Shown: in pieces, positions 47,482-57,702 of the stretch
How positions within the stretch are numbered: position 1 is the stretch's first letter
Layout: each line of letters starts with the position of its first letter
Notes under the pieces: model-generated
Databases searched by the model: none
Seen by the model: only the letters and a program-made list of their open reading frames with translations
What the model was told of the DNA's origin: nothing
NCBI GenBank assembly: GCA_963678255.2
Contig: CAXXTW010000002.1
Span: 1,302,001-1,366,000 of the forward strand
From: G963678255 sp963678255
GTDB lineage: Bacteria > Cloacimonadota > Cloacimonadia > Cloacimonadales > WRIO01
Reading direction: 5' to 3'
Length of the DNA: 64,000 nucleotides
Position numbers and translations under genes: made by a program

Positions 47482-48048
47482 TTAACGTAAACGAAATCCT
47501 AAAGATAAAGCTATATGAGAATAATTATTATCTGCTGAAAGATTAGTTCCATAATATGTCATTTCGGCATTTCCTTTGTGAAGTTTATACATGAAGCTAA
47601 TTACAGTATTTCTATTTACTAAAGATAATCCTGCACCTAAAAATAAACCTCCAGAAAGATCAGAGCCACCCTTCCATGCTGAACTACCATTATATACATT
47701 ATAGCCTAATTGAGCACATAATTCAGGATGAAATTCACTTTGATTAAAAGGAATTTTTAGAGTTCCATAGATTGGGATATAATTAAAAGTAACATTAGAA
47801 GGTGCATTTTGTTCATCAAAACCTCTAGGAATTTGGTACTGAATACCTACTCCATAAATCAATTTGTTATTTGTACCTAACACTTCAATCCCAGGAGTTA
47901 TACCTAAATTAACGTTCATATCTCCAGAATTATACTCATTATCAATGGCCATCTTTCCACCAAGATCAACATCACAACTAAGCTGAATAAATGCACACAG
48001 TGCATAACATAAACTTACTAACAAAACCAATAATCCTACTTTTTTCAT
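47482..48048 (-). CDS. Small outer-membrane beta-barrel protein
   Basis: 188 residues. Signal peptide MKKVGLLVLLVSLCYALCAF, then a short barrel with alternating strands (KLIYGVGIQYQIPRG, FHPELCAQLGYNVYNG, DLSGGLFLGAGLSLVN, HIALSLGFRLR) ending in an arginine after an aromatic strand. It resembles OmpX/OmpW-like 8-strand proteins by pattern only. It follows the FtsX-type permease gene on the same strand in reverse order of transcription, 71 bp apart, and so could be its first operon gene. Confidence 0.75.
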   Translation of the reverse strand: MKKVGLLVLLVSLCYALCAFIQLSCDVDLGGKMAIDNEYNSGDMNVNLGITPGIEVLGTNNKLIYGVGIQYQIPRGFDEQNAPSNVTFNYIPIYGTLKIPFNQSEFHPELCAQLGYNVYNGSSAWKGGSDLSGGLFLGAGLSLVNRNTVISFMYKLHKGNAEMTYYGTNLSADNNYSHIALSLGFRLR

Positions 48049-48320
48049 TTTTTTTCCTCCTCTTTTTTATCTATATACTATACACTAAAATTCTTGGAAA
48101 TATCCTTAAAAGTATTAGAGAATATATAACTAAGTCGTTATAAAAAAAACCAATACACAAGCAATTCTCTCAAATTTCCTCCTGATTGCTATGATAGCAA
48201 TTAAGCAATATTTTCTACATTCAATTACATTTTATAGGATGATCAAAAAAAACTCTATTTAAAATAGTTGTCAATTAATATTTTTTAAAATCCAATCCAA
48301 TCATTATTTTTAAATATCTA
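48049..48320. other. Divergent spacer before the tetR promoter
   Basis: AT-rich, no gene. It precedes the plus-strand TTGACA/TATTAT promoter and carries the upstream region of the minus-strand barrel gene, whose GAGGAGG ribosome-binding site is clear. Confidence 0.4.
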
Positions 48321-48349
48321 TTGACAATAAAAACTATCGTGCTTATTAT
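48321..48349 (+). promoter_or_regulatory. Promoter of the tetR-propeller operon with repeated TATCGT
   Basis: Perfect TTGACA (48321-48326), 17-bp spacer, TATTAT (48344-48349), 5 of 6 to consensus. TATCGT occurs in the spacer (48335-48340) and again overlapping the -10 (about 48346-48351). The repeated TATCGT near the -10 suggests an autoregulatory TetR operator, not proven. Confidence 0.6.
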
Positions 48350-48386
48350 CGTACAGTAAGTTCGATTAATAATAATAGGGGTATTC

Positions 48387-49028
48387 ATGGCAGGATTAAG
48401 TTTGAAGGAAAGACAATTTAAGCTAAAAAAAGAGTATATCATAGAGATTGCTAAAGAGATATTTTTTGAGAAAGGCTATGAGAACACATCGATTGATGAC
48501 ATATCTTTAAAAGCGCAAATGAGCAAATCTACTTTTTATACTTATATTAAGAGTAAAGAAGAGCTTTTTATGCATATTCATATTGAAGGAATGGGCAAAA
48601 GGCTGGAAATTTTAAGAGAATCCATGCGCAAAGTGAATTCAGGATATGACAAAATTTACACATTTGGGAAAGAATATTATAGTTTTTATAAAGCAAATCC
48701 AGGTTTTTTTAAACTTCATCTTTATGAAGATTATAATTCACTTGATAAAGAAAAAATAGGGCTAGAGCTTTACAATAGTTTTGATCAGTTGTTAGAAGAG
48801 ATTATCTGTTTGGTGAAAGAAGCGTTTACTACGGGGATGAAAGACAAGAGCATACACTCACACATTGAAGTTGGTTATCTTGACAAGTATTTTGCCTATA
48901 CTTTGAGAACAATTATCAATGTGGCTTTTAATCCTGAAAAGACAAAACAAATTAAAGAAGGTTTTAATGAAGAAAAATTCTTTTATCAGTATTTAGATTT
49001 TTTTATGTCCTCATTAAAAAATTGTTGA
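48387..49028 (+). CDS. TetR-family transcriptional regulator
   Basis: 213 residues. The N-terminal HTH is classical: IIEIAKEIFFEKGYENTSIDDISLKAQMSKSTFYTYIKSKEELF. The rest is the helical ligand domain. It starts behind a strong promoter and is followed 14 bp after its stop by a secreted beta-propeller gene, so it probably regulates that operon and itself. The ligand is unknown. Confidence 0.93.
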   Translation: MAGLSLKERQFKLKKEYIIEIAKEIFFEKGYENTSIDDISLKAQMSKSTFYTYIKSKEELFMHIHIEGMGKRLEILRESMRKVNSGYDKIYTFGKEYYSFYKANPGFFKLHLYEDYNSLDKEKIGLELYNSFDQLLEEIICLVKEAFTTGMKDKSIHSHIEVGYLDKYFAYTLRTIINVAFNPEKTKQIKEGFNEEKFFYQYLDFFMSSLKNC

Positions 49029-49042
49029 AGAAGGGGGGAAGC

Positions 49043-50209
49043 ATGAGGAGAGGGATTACATTAAACCAATTAAGCATTAATAGCTTAACAAGAAGCCACT
49101 TACATTTAATTATTATTCTGGGTATCTTAGTCACTCCATTTATTTGTTATGGTGAAGGATTGTTAAATCATCCTCAAAAAATAGTTATTGATTCAGCCAG
49201 AAATCGTCTTTTAGTTTCAAATGAAGGAGATGGTTCAATTGTAATGATAGATAGTTTGGGTCACGAAGAATATTTTGTACAGAATGCAGGATTTATTGAT
49301 GGAATGGATATTGTGGGAGACACGTTATATGGTGTAGGAAATCAAAGAGCACTTATAGCTTATGATTTAAACACAGGTGCTCAGGTAATGTACAAAAACT
49401 TTTCCGGTCCGGGATCTCATTATTTATCCAGTGTAACTTCAGATTCTACAGGGCATTTATTCATTTCTTGTCCTCCCAGAAATACAATATATAAATTTAG
49501 AATAAGTGATCAATCCTATTGGATTTTTGCAATAAATGACAGCTTAAACCAGCCTAATGGAATATTACTGGAAAGAGACAAAAACAGACTTGTTATAATT
49601 GATGATTCAGAAGATACTTCCTTGATACATGCCATTAGTTTGACAGATTCGACAGTGACCACTTTGGCAAGAACAAATTTTGATTCACCAGATGGCATTG
49701 TAAGGGATAAATTTAATAACTATATAGTTGGAGGATTTTCTTTGCCAGGTTTATATCGCTTTAATCCTGATTTTTCTGGTGACCCCGTCATGTTTTTCTC
49801 TGGTTCTTCCATGGTTTATCCTACTTATGATCCAAGCAATCATTCCATACTCATCACCCATTATACACAAAGTACATGGGAAAGAGTTATGCTTTCAAAT
49901 TCAGGGTCAGACAATCATGTTCAAGAATCAATTGGACAAAATTTGAGTAATTACCCTAATCCTTTCAATCCAGAAACTACTATAGAATTTAATCTTCACC
50001 AAAAACAAAGAGTTGATCTTACCATTTACAACGTAAAAGGACAAAAAGTGAAAACATTGTTTAATTCATTGGCTGAAAAAGGGAAGCATCGTATAGTTTG
50101 GAATGGTAAAGACAATTCAGGTCGTAGTGTTGGTAGTGGCGTATTCTTCTACAGATTAAATATTGCAGGTAAACAAAGTATCATTAGAAAATGTATTCTT
50201 ATTAAGTAA
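49043..50209 (+). CDS. Secreted NHL/SMP-30-like beta-propeller with sorting tail
   Basis: About 388 residues. A membrane-targeting segment lies at residues ~20-45 (LHLIIILGILVTPFICYG). The middle consists of propeller blades (IVIDSARNRLLVSNEGDGSIVMIDSLG, GHLFISCPPRNTIYKF, VRDKFNNYIVGGFSLPGLYRF), the NHL/SMP-30 pattern. It ends with the NYPNPFNPETTIEF... VKGQKVKTL... SGVFFYRL sorting domain. I prefer the ATG at 49043 because AAGGGGGG precedes it; the ATG 21 bases upstream lies in the tetR stop region. Enzyme activity is not indicated; it may be a surface-exposed recognition or lactonase-like protein. Confidence 0.85.
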   Translation: MRRGITLNQLSINSLTRSHLHLIIILGILVTPFICYGEGLLNHPQKIVIDSARNRLLVSNEGDGSIVMIDSLGHEEYFVQNAGFIDGMDIVGDTLYGVGNQRALIAYDLNTGAQVMYKNFSGPGSHYLSSVTSDSTGHLFISCPPRNTIYKFRISDQSYWIFAINDSLNQPNGILLERDKNRLVIIDDSEDTSLIHAISLTDSTVTTLARTNFDSPDGIVRDKFNNYIVGGFSLPGLYRFNPDFSGDPVMFFSGSSMVYPTYDPSNHSILITHYTQSTWERVMLSNSGSDNHVQESIGQNLSNYPNPFNPETTIEFNLHQKQRVDLTIYNVKGQKVKTLFNSLAEKGKHRIVWNGKDNSGRSVGSGVFFYRLNIAGKQSIIRKCILIK

Positions 50210-50213
50210 GACT

Positions 50214-50254
50214 ATCTTTCACAGGCACATATAGGTGCCTGTGAAAGATTTTTG
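50214..50254 (+). terminator. Strong intrinsic terminator of the tetR-propeller operon
   Basis: Perfect 15-bp stem ATCTTTCACAGGCAC (50214-50228) / GTGCCTGTGAAAGAT (50235-50249), 6-nt loop, then TTTTT. Confidence 0.92.
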
Positions 50255-50263
50255 AGATACAAT

Positions 50264-50405
50264 AATCATTTTGATTCGCTTCATTAATAGTTGTTAGAAT
50301 AGGAGTATAAGTCTAGCTTTGATCCAGTGATACTCGGCGAACAACCGAATAGAGCGGTATCAATGTCACAGTTATAAGCAATAAAACTAACCATTTTTTT
50401 CTCAT
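50264..50405 (-). pseudogene. 5' stub of a third beta-helix gene with internal TAG
   Basis: On the minus strand the ribosome-binding site, ATG (50403-50405) and first ~45 codons match the start of the 50469-52859 gene almost exactly (MRKKWLVLLLITVTLIPL signal peptide). At codon 31 the Gln codon CAG is TAG (50313-50315). Similarity then stops near 50264, where the tetR-operon terminator begins. It is the truncated 5' end of a lost paralogue. Confidence 0.88.
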
Positions 50406-50420
50406 AATAATTCTCCTTTA

Positions 50421-50457
50421 TAAAAACCGGTGATGAAGTGAATCACCTCATCACCGG
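50421..50457 (-). terminator. Terminator of the 796-residue beta-helix gene
   Basis: On the minus strand CCGGTGATGA...TCATCACCGG (10-bp stem, 11-nt inner part that can extend it) followed by TTTTTA, then the ribosome-binding site of the stub gene. Confidence 0.8.
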
Positions 50458-50468
50458 AATAGTCTATG

Positions 50469-52859
50469 CTATTTCATCAGGAGCATTTTCTTTACTAGAT
50501 TTTGCTTAGATGTTTTCATTTTAGTAAAATAAACACCTGACCCAACAGCCTTACCTTGATTGTCTTTTCCTTCCCAGACAATCTGATAATGACCTGCATT
50601 TTTTGTTTCTTTTATCAAAGTCTTTACTAATTGTCCTTTGATATTAAAGATTTCAATCTCAATCTTGTCATCACTTGGCAGATCAAATGATATGGTTGTG
50701 GTTGGATTGAATGGATTGGGGTAATTAGATAAGGAGAATTTCTTAATTTGTGGAGTAATTACTTCTACAGTGCTGTTTTGATTCTGAGCTTCAAAACAAC
50801 CAATATCTATTCCTGTACCATATATTCTTTGGTTTCCGATGATATCATATTCAGGGATTTGGTAATATTCTGGTAATATTGTATGGCTTATCGTTCCAGC
50901 ATTAATTGCCGGTGAATAACCTAAAGTCTCATTGGCTTTTAATTCATAATAACTCATTAAGGTTGGGTCACCCCCCATCAACATGGGATTAACTCCAACC
51001 AGATTATGCGTTCCCCAGTTTAAAGGCTGACCACTCCAGGTCACGGCTGAGTTTTCTGCATTTTCAAATAAGCAATTATCTACAAAGCAATTTTCTATCG
51101 TTATGATTTGATTCTCTACTTCATTCTCAGCAAAAAGACAATTAATGACATTGCTATGAATCACCTCTATTTGTAAAAGCGAGTTATAATCCCCAGAATT
51201 ATGTACTAAGGTATTATTGATAAAATCTAAGTTAGCAATTTCTGTAAAAGTAAAATGATAAGCACCCCCGATTGTTTCGTTATTGGCAAAGAGACAATTC
51301 TCCACTCTAACATAAGGCGAGAAATCTAAAATATTCGATAATACTCTGAAATTTGAAAACCCTTCATAGCTATATAAATGATTGTTCATAAAGACACTGT
51401 TTGTAATGATCAAACTATCTGCAATTCCAATGTCCACCATACCCCCTGCACTCCAGATATCATAGACATCTTCAATACGCCGGCTGTCTAATACTTTTAA
51501 ACTGTCAATTTCAATCACTCTTCCATTTAACAAGATTCCAAAATATCCTCGATTGGTTAGGTTATTTCTCATGGTTACATTTCTTAATTTTAGTTCTGAA
51601 TCTTTTGTCCCTCCCACAAATATATAAATATCACTAACACAATCTTCAAAAATTACATTTTCTACTAAACTGTTGAAACAGCGCCAGTAATAGAGTCCGG
51701 TCGTATTTATTCCTGTTATGGAAAGGTTATTTAAAACAAGATTATGTGAATTTGATCCAAAAAAGACAACACCAAGATCATTTATCATGTTATCTGCATA
51801 TAGCTTTGTTTGTTCTGGTGATTCTCCTTTCAACGTTACATAGTCCTTGATAGAAATTGGGATATTTTCTTCTTTGATGATATTCTGAAAAATACCTTCT
51901 GATAAATGAATTGTATGAGGATTTGCAGGGTTGGAAGCTATTCTCTGTAAAGCTAAAGTTATAGTTTTAAGGGGAGAGTTTACACTTAAACCATTATTGT
52001 TATCATCTCCGTTTGGGCTTACGTAAAGATCAGCTTGTATCGGGTTTAAAAAGCCCTCCTGGACATCAAAAACAGTAAAAGGGTTGTCAAATTGCCATAA
52101 ATCAAAAAAATTAGCAAAATATATTTCGTATTGTGGTACTGTAAATTTCTTGAGATAGATCTCTATAGTCGCTCCATAAGTATAATAAAAATCAATATCA
52201 ACGCCTCTGGGACTTACGTTGTTATAAATACTGCATCGATCGTTTTGATCAAAGATGACAGTTGAAGCTCCATTATTTGGGTGTGTTGAAAGAAGCAAAC
52301 CACCAGCACAATATCTGCTAAGATTATTGTATATATTTACACCTCTTAAATTGACTGTACTTGGTGCATTTATCGAAAGTCCGCCTCCCTGATATGCTTT
52401 GTTTTCATAGATATTAAGATGAATTAAGTTAATGTAACAATAATCATTGATCATAATTCCGCCTCCACTGACAGTTATCCCTTCAACTCCCCACCATCGA
52501 TAACCGGTACCTCCTGTAATGGAGAACCCTCTGATCGTTATAAAATTGCATTGTTCAAAGCAGAGTATAGTTGAGTTGTCATTCAGCCTCCCATCTATAA
52601 TTGTTTGGGAGATATAGGAACTATCCTGAGTCATCGCTTCCAAGGAGTATAGATAAAGATCTGTTTTAAAGGATAAGTCAATATTTTCCAGATAGTGACC
52701 TGGATAAACTAAGACCGTATCATTTTGATTCGCTTCATTAATAGCGGTTTGAATAGAAGTATAGGTCTGGCTTTGATCCAGTGATACTCGGCGAACAACC
52801 GAATAGAGCGGTATCAATGTCACAGTTATAAGCAATAAAACTAAGCATTTTTTTCTCAT
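50469..52859 (-). CDS. Secreted beta-helix surface protein with sorting tail
   Basis: 796 residues. Signal peptide MRKKCLVLLLITVTLIPLYS. Two right-handed beta-helix parts: the first starts YTSIQTAINEANQNDTVLVYPGHY; the second starts DLYVSPNGDDNNNGLSVNSPLKTI, the DUF1565/pectate-lyase-like pattern, with repeated strands such as NLVLNNLSITGIN and NCLFANNETIGG. It ends with a choice-of-anchor-Q-like segment (INAGTISHTI... IDIGCFEAQ) and the sorting domain NYPNPFNPTTTISF... GSGVYFTKM. No lyase active site is evident. Likely surface structural or glycan-binding. Confidence 0.9.
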   Translation of the reverse strand: MRKKCLVLLLITVTLIPLYSVVRRVSLDQSQTYTSIQTAINEANQNDTVLVYPGHYLENIDLSFKTDLYLYSLEAMTQDSSYISQTIIDGRLNDNSTILCFEQCNFITIRGFSITGGTGYRWWGVEGITVSGGGIMINDYCYINLIHLNIYENKAYQGGGLSINAPSTVNLRGVNIYNNLSRYCAGGLLLSTHPNNGASTVIFDQNDRCSIYNNVSPRGVDIDFYYTYGATIEIYLKKFTVPQYEIYFANFFDLWQFDNPFTVFDVQEGFLNPIQADLYVSPNGDDNNNGLSVNSPLKTITLALQRIASNPANPHTIHLSEGIFQNIIKEENIPISIKDYVTLKGESPEQTKLYADNMINDLGVVFFGSNSHNLVLNNLSITGINTTGLYYWRCFNSLVENVIFEDCVSDIYIFVGGTKDSELKLRNVTMRNNLTNRGYFGILLNGRVIEIDSLKVLDSRRIEDVYDIWSAGGMVDIGIADSLIITNSVFMNNHLYSYEGFSNFRVLSNILDFSPYVRVENCLFANNETIGGAYHFTFTEIANLDFINNTLVHNSGDYNSLLQIEVIHSNVINCLFAENEVENQIITIENCFVDNCLFENAENSAVTWSGQPLNWGTHNLVGVNPMLMGGDPTLMSYYELKANETLGYSPAINAGTISHTILPEYYQIPEYDIIGNQRIYGTGIDIGCFEAQNQNSTVEVITPQIKKFSLSNYPNPFNPTTTISFDLPSDDKIEIEIFNIKGQLVKTLIKETKNAGHYQIVWEGKDNQGKAVGSGVYFTKMKTSKQNLVKKMLLMK

Positions 52860-53183
52860 AATAATTCTCCTTTATTAAAAAACCGGTGATGAAGTAAATC
52901 ACCTCATCACCGGAATAGTCTATGCTATTTCATCAGGAGCATTTTCTTTACTAGATTTTGCTTAGATGTTTTCATTTTAGTAAAATAAACACCTGACCCA
53001 ACAGCCTTACCTTGATTGTCTTTTCCTTCCCAGACAATCTGATAATGACCTGCATTTTTTGTTTCTTTTATCAAAGTCTTGACTAATTGTCCTTTGATAT
53101 TAAAGATTTCAATCTCAATCTTGTCATCACTTGGCAGATCAAATGATATGGTTGTGGTTGGATTGAATGGATTGGGGTAGTTA
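52719..53183 (-). repeat. Duplicated segment, copy B
   Basis: Partner of the 50264-50726 copy. It covers the sorting tail of the 52925 gene, its terminator and the 5' end of the 52859 gene. A two-base difference in length and a few substitutions only. Confidence 0.92.
52877..52913 (-). terminator. Terminator of the upstream beta-helix gene
   Basis: On the minus strand CCGGTGATGA / TCATCACCGG (52883-52913) followed by TTTTTT, then the ribosome-binding site of the next gene. Confidence 0.82.
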
Positions 53184-55471
53184 TTTAACCCAAACTTTTT
53201 GATAGGCTCTTCTATCTCATTATGCTTATTATTAAAAGAAACATAATGGAAATCTTCAGTTGTATTCTTGATTCTGTTTGAGGTTATCCATTGATTATCC
53301 TTTTGCTGATAAAGCATAAAGGATTTTACTTTGTTATTTCCTTTACTCCCATTCCAAAGTTCAACACTTATTTCAGTATCTTCCGGATAATCAGAGATAT
53401 AAGCAGGTACCATAACGGTTTTGCTTTCCACGACAGCTGCGCCAACACAAATGTCATCAACAAATAATCCAACTTCTTTAGCATCAGAGATTGAATCCAA
53501 TTCGACAAAGACAGCTTTATATTCTGGCTCTTTTACAAAACTGTAATAAGAGGTATCTTCTGCTTTATATTCTGTCTGGTTTTGATTGCTATTGCACCAA
53601 ACAAAAGCTAAAGGTGAATTGTCAAAACGTTTTACCTTGAGCATCTCACCATAAGAGATGGTAAAGTATTGTCCCATATGGACAGTTACTAACCAAGGCG
53701 CACTTGGTATCGGTTTTGTTCTGACCATAGTCCAGTTTTTATGTTGGATATAATATAAGTTATTCAGCATTGTCCCAAACGCTGCCTGAGGTGTTTGAGT
53801 ATTTGGCAGGAAATAACCTATCCAGCATTCTTGATAACTTATTGGAATTGGTACAGGCGTGGTATAAGGGGTTATGTAGCCATGATAATATAAGCTTGTT
53901 GAGCTGTTAAAACGGCTGACATATCCTAATGTGGCTTTCATATGATGCCAAAGTAAAAGATTTTGATTGCTATATACTCCAGTTAGCATAAAACTACTAT
54001 TTGGATATCGAAAACTTACATCAATTAAAGGAGAATTAGCAGATGAATAATCTTTAAAAAACACTGCAATAACATCATTCAGATATGATGTATTATTGAT
54101 AGTGGTATAATCACCATCATCAATTATTGGAAAGCTTTGCCAATTGCCTGCAGAACTATTGGAAAAGTTATAGGTGATATAGCGATCACCATCATAATCA
54201 AATGCACCTATATCCGCAGTCTCATCATCTTTTGTTAATAAGTCCTGGTCATATCCAGGTATCTCAGGACTATCAAAAACATAATTATAGCCTGTACCTA
54301 TTAACTTTGATCCTTTACTCAGATTGTAATTATGTTCTGTTGCATTCACAAATTTAGGAAAACTCAATAAGAAACAATTTGTTCCTGTCGGTTGAGTACC
54401 TGAAACATTATACCAGGCTGAGTATAAATAGGTTAAATAAGATAAACCACTATTATTAGTGGGGTTATTAATAGCTGAATTATAATATTTGATTTGTCCG
54501 GCTGTTCTAACTATCTTGGAACTCTCATTCTGATCTATCGTGCATTTTGCAAATTCAAGTGAAATTCCTTTCATCGAAGCAATGACTCCTGTGTTTGACA
54601 CATTTCCATAAAAAACAGATTGATTTACTGACACATTGGCATTGTCTGATATCTCAAAACAGGCACCAATCGTTTCGTCAAATATCATGCTGGAATATTT
54701 GTAATTCTTCAAAACATTATTCTTGAAGACACAACTAAAGAAGTTTGCTCCTGCAGTTCTTCCTGAATAGGTGCTTTTTACATATAAAACACCTCCAGAA
54801 CTTTGCATATCTTCATTTACTCTTCCATAACCTTCTGTAAAAGTAATGTTACTAAAGGTAACACATCTGGAAGCATTTAAAGTTACAAGAACTTTTACAA
54901 TTGGTTCTTTTTTGTTAGCTTTAAAGATAACTTCACCATTACCAAACAAATTAATGCTTTTATTTGTAATAACTAAGTTACCAATGTAAGTGCCTGCTGC
55001 CACCAGAATGTTAGCATTGTTTGAGGCATTGTTAATCTGAGTCTGCAAATTGTTCATGTTTGTTGAATTGACTGCTGAGAATTGGTAGATGCTATTTGAA
55101 TAAGTACAATTTGGTACATTATACCACTCTGAACCTTCTCTTTGTTGAACAACTACTCGGAAGCCTCCGGTTCTTGGTAAGGTTGTATTATTTTGCTGGA
55201 AAAGCACATTCACAATGATACCAAACCCTGAACTCGATGGATTTGTGGTGACATAATTTGTTATCCAGCTCGTATTTGTAGGCGAATAGACCCAGATTCT
55301 TTGATCTGATGAAATTTCTCCTGAAACATTGCTATATTCTTATGAAAAACTAGTTGAAGTTCCTGATAAACAAATCTCGTCAGTAAAATCTGGCGAACCA
55401 AGATAAGTGATTTGTGCCATGAGTGATGAAATGCACCATATAATTCCTAATAGGATGCTTAATCTTTTCAT
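52925..55471 (-). pseudogene. Beta-helix surface protein gene interrupted by an in-frame TAA
   Basis: A full gene of 849 codons can be read from an ATG at 55469-55471 with GGAGG just before it and a signal peptide (MKRLSILLGIIWCISSLMA). Codon 44 is TAA (55340-55342), then the same frame continues without error to 52925. The rest has a beta-helix (LQTQINNASNNANILVAAGTYIGNLVI), a GIGAFD/ADIGAFD-type anchor segment, a long domain of unknown type, and a sorting tail identical to that of the neighbour. A GTG at 55211-55213 could start a 762-residue product without a signal peptide. A single-base sequencing error or a recent nonsense mutation are both possible. Confidence 0.82.
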
Positions 55472-56033
55472 TTTTCCTCCATAATTTAATTCATTGAAGT
55501 TGTTTTACTTCATTACAAATTGAGGAAAGAGCTCTTTACAAAAAGTATTATGGTTAATCGTTCATATTAATTTAACCTTATAATTAGAACGTCAAAATCT
55601 TCCATACTTCTTCCATCCTTAATATTAAGTTGCGCATAATTATGTTGCTTTTCTTTTTTTTGTCAAGAAATAATTTATTTTTCTATAAAACTAATGTTTT
55701 GTTCTTATTTAATGCGATAATTATATTATATAAAGTAAATAATATTAATCTTATTTGAAACTATATTATAAAGTGTTTATTGCAAAAATGTGTATTTTCT
55801 TTATAAATCTTTAAATTAAGTTTACATTAAAAAAGTCTTACGACCACAGAAGGCACTGAAAGAAAACTATAGTTTGAATTATTAGAGTAGGTTATTTGAA
55901 TGCTTATTTGAATCTGAAGTGTTTAAGATTATCATATTGTAAAAAAAAGTAATACAATTTTTTATAGTAGATTTCCATATAAACTCAGACATAATGATGA
56001 GAGTTTTGTATTAGAGAATATTCTGCTCATTTA
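55472..56033. other. AT-rich intergenic region
   Basis: Between the ribosome-binding site of the interrupted beta-helix gene and the IS left end. No gene, RNA or strong terminator seen. Confidence 0.45.
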
Positions 56034-56154
56034 GAGCATAGTGTCTGATAAAATTGAGCCACCTCTCTGCTTATAAAACCACTTGCAGTATACAAGTATT
56101 ATATCCATATTTTATATATGCACATTTTGTGTAAATACAAATATGGAGGTCAAG

Positions 56155-57643
56155 ATGACCCGTTATCGAGAAATTCTGCGAATGTACAAGCAGAACATTA
56201 GTCAAAGAGCAATTTCTTCAACTTTAGAATGCTCCCGTAACACTGTTAGCAGAGTAATTCAAAAAGCTCAGGAAGATAATCTGCAATGGTCTGATATTGA
56301 GAATATGTCAGATCAGGAAATTGAAAAACAACTTTTTCCTGATTTAAAGTCAAGAGTAAGCTATTACGAACCAGATTTCGAGTATGTACACAAAGAACTC
56401 GCCAGAAGTGGTGTAACATTATTCTTACTTTGGCTGGAATATTCTGATATATGCAGAGATAATAACCTCCTCCCTTACAAATACGCTCATTTTTGTAAAC
56501 TTTACAATGATTTTACATTAAAAACAAAAGCAACTATGCGGATTGTACATAAACCAGGAGAAAAAATGGAAGTGGATTGGGCTGGTAAAACTCTGGCGCT
56601 TAAAAATAATATTAATGGTTCCTGTATTAAAGTTTATATATTTGTAGCGACTCTTCCGTATAGTGGATACTCATATGTAGAAGGCTTTTTATCCATGAAC
56701 TCAGAAAATTGGATACAGGCACATATTAATTCTTTTAATTATTTCCACGGAGTTTCAAAAATTATAATACCTGATAATTTAAAAACCGGAGTTGACAAGG
56801 TTAAATGGATTAATCCGGTTATTAACAGAGCTTATGCTGATATGGCTGTATATTACGATACAGCTATTATTCCGGCAAGAGTAAGAAAACCTAAAGATAA
56901 ACCAAGTGTTGAAGGAACAGTAGGAGTTATTACTTCTTGGATAATTGCAGCATTAAGAGATATTACCTTCTTTTATCTTTATGATTTAAATGAAGCAATA
57001 AGACAGAAGTTACTGGAATTTAATAAGAAACCTTTTTAAAAAAATGGATGGCAGCCGTGAAAGTGTCTTTTTGAATGAAGAACAAGAAACGCTAATACCT
57101 TTACCATTTTAAGCCTATGAACCTGCAATATGGTTAAAAAGCATTGTCCCTTATAACTATCATGTATGTGTAGAAAAAAACTATTATTCAATACCATACG
57201 AATACATTAAACATGAAATAGAAATAAGAATCACTTCAAAAATGATTGAGTTTTTCTATAATGGGAATAGAATAGCCTGTCATATTAGAAAGACAGGAGT
57301 TTCAGATCAATATCAAACGTTCCCTGAGCATATGCCTGATAAACACCAAAAATATCTTGAATGGAATACAGAAAACATATTGGCATGGTCAAGTAAAGTG
57401 GGTCATAATACCAGATTAGTCGTTGAAGGTATTATCTCTTCCTTCAAGGTCGAGCAACAATCTTACAGAACCTGTATGACTTTGTTAAAATATGCAGATA
57501 AATATACAACTGAACAACTGGAAAAAGCATGTGAAAGAGCTTTGAATTATGGAGAAAACCCTGGATTTAAAACCGTTCAGATGATTTTAAAAAATGGCAA
57601 TAAGCAAAGCCTATCAGAGAATGAATCAATGGAGAATTCATAA
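56155..57643 (+). pseudogene. istA: IS21 transposase IstA, frameshifted and stop-interrupted
   Basis: The start at 56155 (MTRYREILRMY) has GGAGG before it. The N-terminal HTH (ISQRAISSTLECSRNTVSRVI) and the DDE core (KMEVDWAGK, IIIPDNLKTGV, KPSVEGTVG) are intact. At 57030-57046 (CCTTTTTAAAAAAATGG) the frame ends in TAA (57037-57039); the next frame (+1) continues as KKMDGSRESVFLNEEQ, hits a second stop TAA at 57110-57112, and resumes to 57643 with the C-terminal part (YEYIKHEIEIRI, ILAWSSKVGHNTRL). IstA is normally ~500 residues. A programmed frameshift at the A-run is conceivable, but the second stop argues for decay. Confidence 0.88.
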
Positions 57644-57702
57644 AAAAAAGATTCTGAATATGGAATAGTAAGAGGGTCAGTATATTACAGGAGGAAAAAC
57701 AA

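Larger units (their letters stand above)
50264..50726 (-). repeat. Duplicated segment, copy A
   Basis: About 463 bp nearly identical to 52719-53183. It spans the last ~85 codons of one beta-helix gene, its terminator hairpin, and the start of the next gene. The encoded sorting domains are identical in both copies. Confidence 0.92.
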
